A stretch of DNA of 5,774 nt from Eubacteriales Family XIII. Incertae Sedis bacterium (lineage in GTDB: Bacteria; Bacillota; Clostridia; Peptostreptococcales; Anaerovoracaceae), in assembly GCA_031287295.1 (NCBI GenBank), contig JAITTH010000083.1, positions 1 to 5,774 of the forward strand, given 5' to 3'. The number at the start of each line of letters is the position of its first letter. The stretch's first letter is position 1. Positions 4,887 to 5,774 of this stretch are shown here, in pieces. A model generated the notes under the pieces. The model was not told the DNA's origin, did not search any database, and saw only the letters and a list, made by a program, of their open reading frames with translations. Position numbers and translations under genes: made by a program.

Positions 4887-5774
4887 TTAGAGATGCTCAC
4901 GCTCGTGACGCTTTTGGCGCGTCATGAGATTATTGAGTGCTTCTCGTGGGTCAATTTCGCCGTTAATGACCTGATAGATGCTCTCGGTAATCGGCATTTC
5001 AACCTTGAGCTTCTTGGAAAGATCATATGCCGCCACTGCGGTAAACATACCTTCTACAACCATGCCCACACGTTCGGATGCCTCGCTTGGCGCAATGCCT
5101 TCCCCGATCATGATGCCACATCTTCTGTTTCTGCTGTGCATGCTGGTACAAGTTACAATGAGGTCGCCAATCCCCGAAAGTCCTGAGAAGGTTTCCGCTG
5201 ATGCGCCCATTTTCACACCGAGCCTCACCATTTCTGCGATACCGCGTGTCATAAGCGCAGCCTTTGTGTTATCGCCAAACCCCATGCCATCTGTAATTCC
5301 GGCGCCCAAGGCAATGATGTTTTTGAGGGAACCACCCAGTTCGAGCCCGATAACATCTTGGTTCGTGTAGACGCGAAAATACTCGTTCATAAAGACATCT
5401 TGCACGAAAGCTGCCTTTTCCGGCTGTTTCGATGCAACGGCAACCGTGGTCGGGATTTTCCGTCCGACTTCTTCTGCGTGTGAGGGTCCGGAAATAACCG
5501 CATACGGAATCCCGGGACAGATTTCCGCTGCGATCCCCGAAATCGTCTTCAGCGTACCCTGCTCAATGCCTTTTGCGACATTTACGATCAGCATATCTTC
5601 GCGCAAACCGGCTTTTACCCCGTTCAGTGCCGCACGAAAATGCTGTGCCGGTACCGCAAAAAGTGCGATGTCCGCATCGGCAAGTGCCTGCGTATTCTCA
5701 TCGACGATTTCAATGGTGCTGTCAAAGGTTACCCCCGGCAAGTACCTTTTATTTTCGCGATCGGCACGTAGCTC
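4887..5774 (-). CDS. gpsA: NAD(P)H-dependent glycerol-3-phosphate dehydrogenase, 5'-partial
   Basis: GpsA reduces dihydroxyacetone phosphate to sn-glycerol 3-phosphate in the cytoplasm, supplying the backbone of membrane phospholipids. The visible 295 residues read open to the window edge; about 35-40 N-terminal residues, including the GxGxxG nucleotide-binding loop, lie outside. TTG at 5741 is an internal codon, because the family motif RENKRYLPG runs through it. Seen in order in the fragment are: the end of the Rossmann domain (ADADIALFAVPAQ, VNVAKGIE with Lys68), GPSHAEEV (96-103), GGSLKN with the probable catalytic Lys151, and GLSGIGDLIVTCTS-SRNRR in the helical C-terminal domain (198-218). 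All key residues in the visible part are intact. The gene is convergent with ilvA, the stop codons being 10 bp apart, so the two are separate transcription units. Confidence 0.95.
   Translation of the reverse strand, partial: ELRADRENKRYLPGVTFDSTIEIVDENTQALADADIALFAVPAQHFRAALNGVKAGLREDMLIVNVAKGIEQGTLKTISGIAAEICPGIPYAVISGPSHAEEVGRKIPTTVAVASKQPEKAAFVQDVFMNEYFRVYTNQDVIGLELGGSLKNIIALGAGITDGMGFGDNTKAALMTRGIAEMVRLGVKMGASAETFSGLSGIGDLIVTCTSMHSRNRRCGIMIGEGIAPSEASERVGMVVEGMFTAVAAYDLSKKLKVEMPITESIYQVINGEIDPREALNNLMTRQKRHEREHL
4902..4928. terminator. Hairpin in the 3' end of gpsA, at the convergent junction
   Basis: CTCGTGACGC (4902-4911) pairs with GCGTCATGAG (4919-4928) over 10 bp with one G-U wobble and a 7-base loop. 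It lies 26 bp after the ilvA stop and inside the last codons of gpsA (LMTRQKRHE). Neither side has a U-tract, so it is at best a weak or factor-assisted terminator for ilvA. Codon constraints may explain part of it. No other terminator is visible in the 10-bp gap. Confidence 0.3.

Noticed and set aside
4833..5370. Plus-strand open frames opposite gpsA
   Set aside because: They are antisense to a fully intact, motif-complete gpsA frame and resemble no protein family.
5739..5741. TTG 5741 as the start of gpsA
   Set aside because: The frame continues to the window edge with RENKRY, part of a conserved GpsA motif, so the gene is cut by the window rather than starting here.

Overview
The window is a bacterial chromosomal segment of moderate GC with short intergenic gaps and Shine-Dalgarno motifs of the AGGAGG type. 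The proteins look like Firmicutes versions, possibly Negativicutes such as a Dialister or Selenomonas relative. That placement is an impression from protein and repeat style, not something the sequence proves.

Layout, left to right. (1) At 2-451 lies the end of, or a complete small gene for, a one-helix membrane protein with a Gln/Pro/Tyr/Gly tail made of 75-bp tandem repeats. (2) The 125-bp gap at 452-576 holds a strong 17-bp-stem hairpin without a U-tract, and a TATAAT box only 6 bp before the next ATG. (3) miaB (577-1932) encodes the tRNA-2-methylthio-N6-dimethylallyladenosine synthase. (4) Its 3' end overlaps by 14 bp a 14-helix MFS exporter of the DHA2 type (1919-3343). (5) At 3357-3634 lies a compact non-coding element bounded by 25-bp perfect terminal inverted repeats that begin and end in TA. 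It contains two large imperfect palindromes, and I see no transposase. (6) A PLP-dependent threonine ammonia-lyase with a C-terminal ACT domain (3638-4876) follows. (7) gpsA, glycerol-3-phosphate dehydrogenase, lies convergently on the minus strand; its 5' end is cut by the window edge.

miaB and the exporter are almost certainly co-transcribed and translationally coupled. The threonine deaminase was probably the next gene of the same operon: removing the element and one TA rejoins an AAAGGAG motif to the ilvA ATG with an 11-nt spacer, a few bases after the exporter stop. The element now separates them. Its right end supplies a new GAGG ribosome-binding site 6 nt before the ilvA ATG, and its interior holds a consensus extended -10 box reading toward ilvA. 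The insertion may therefore have turned a downstream operon gene into a separately expressed unit.

The enzymes are ordinary housekeeping proteins. The part most worth attention is the 3357-3634 element: its two-palindrome architecture, TA-flanked ends and apparent delivery of expression signals.
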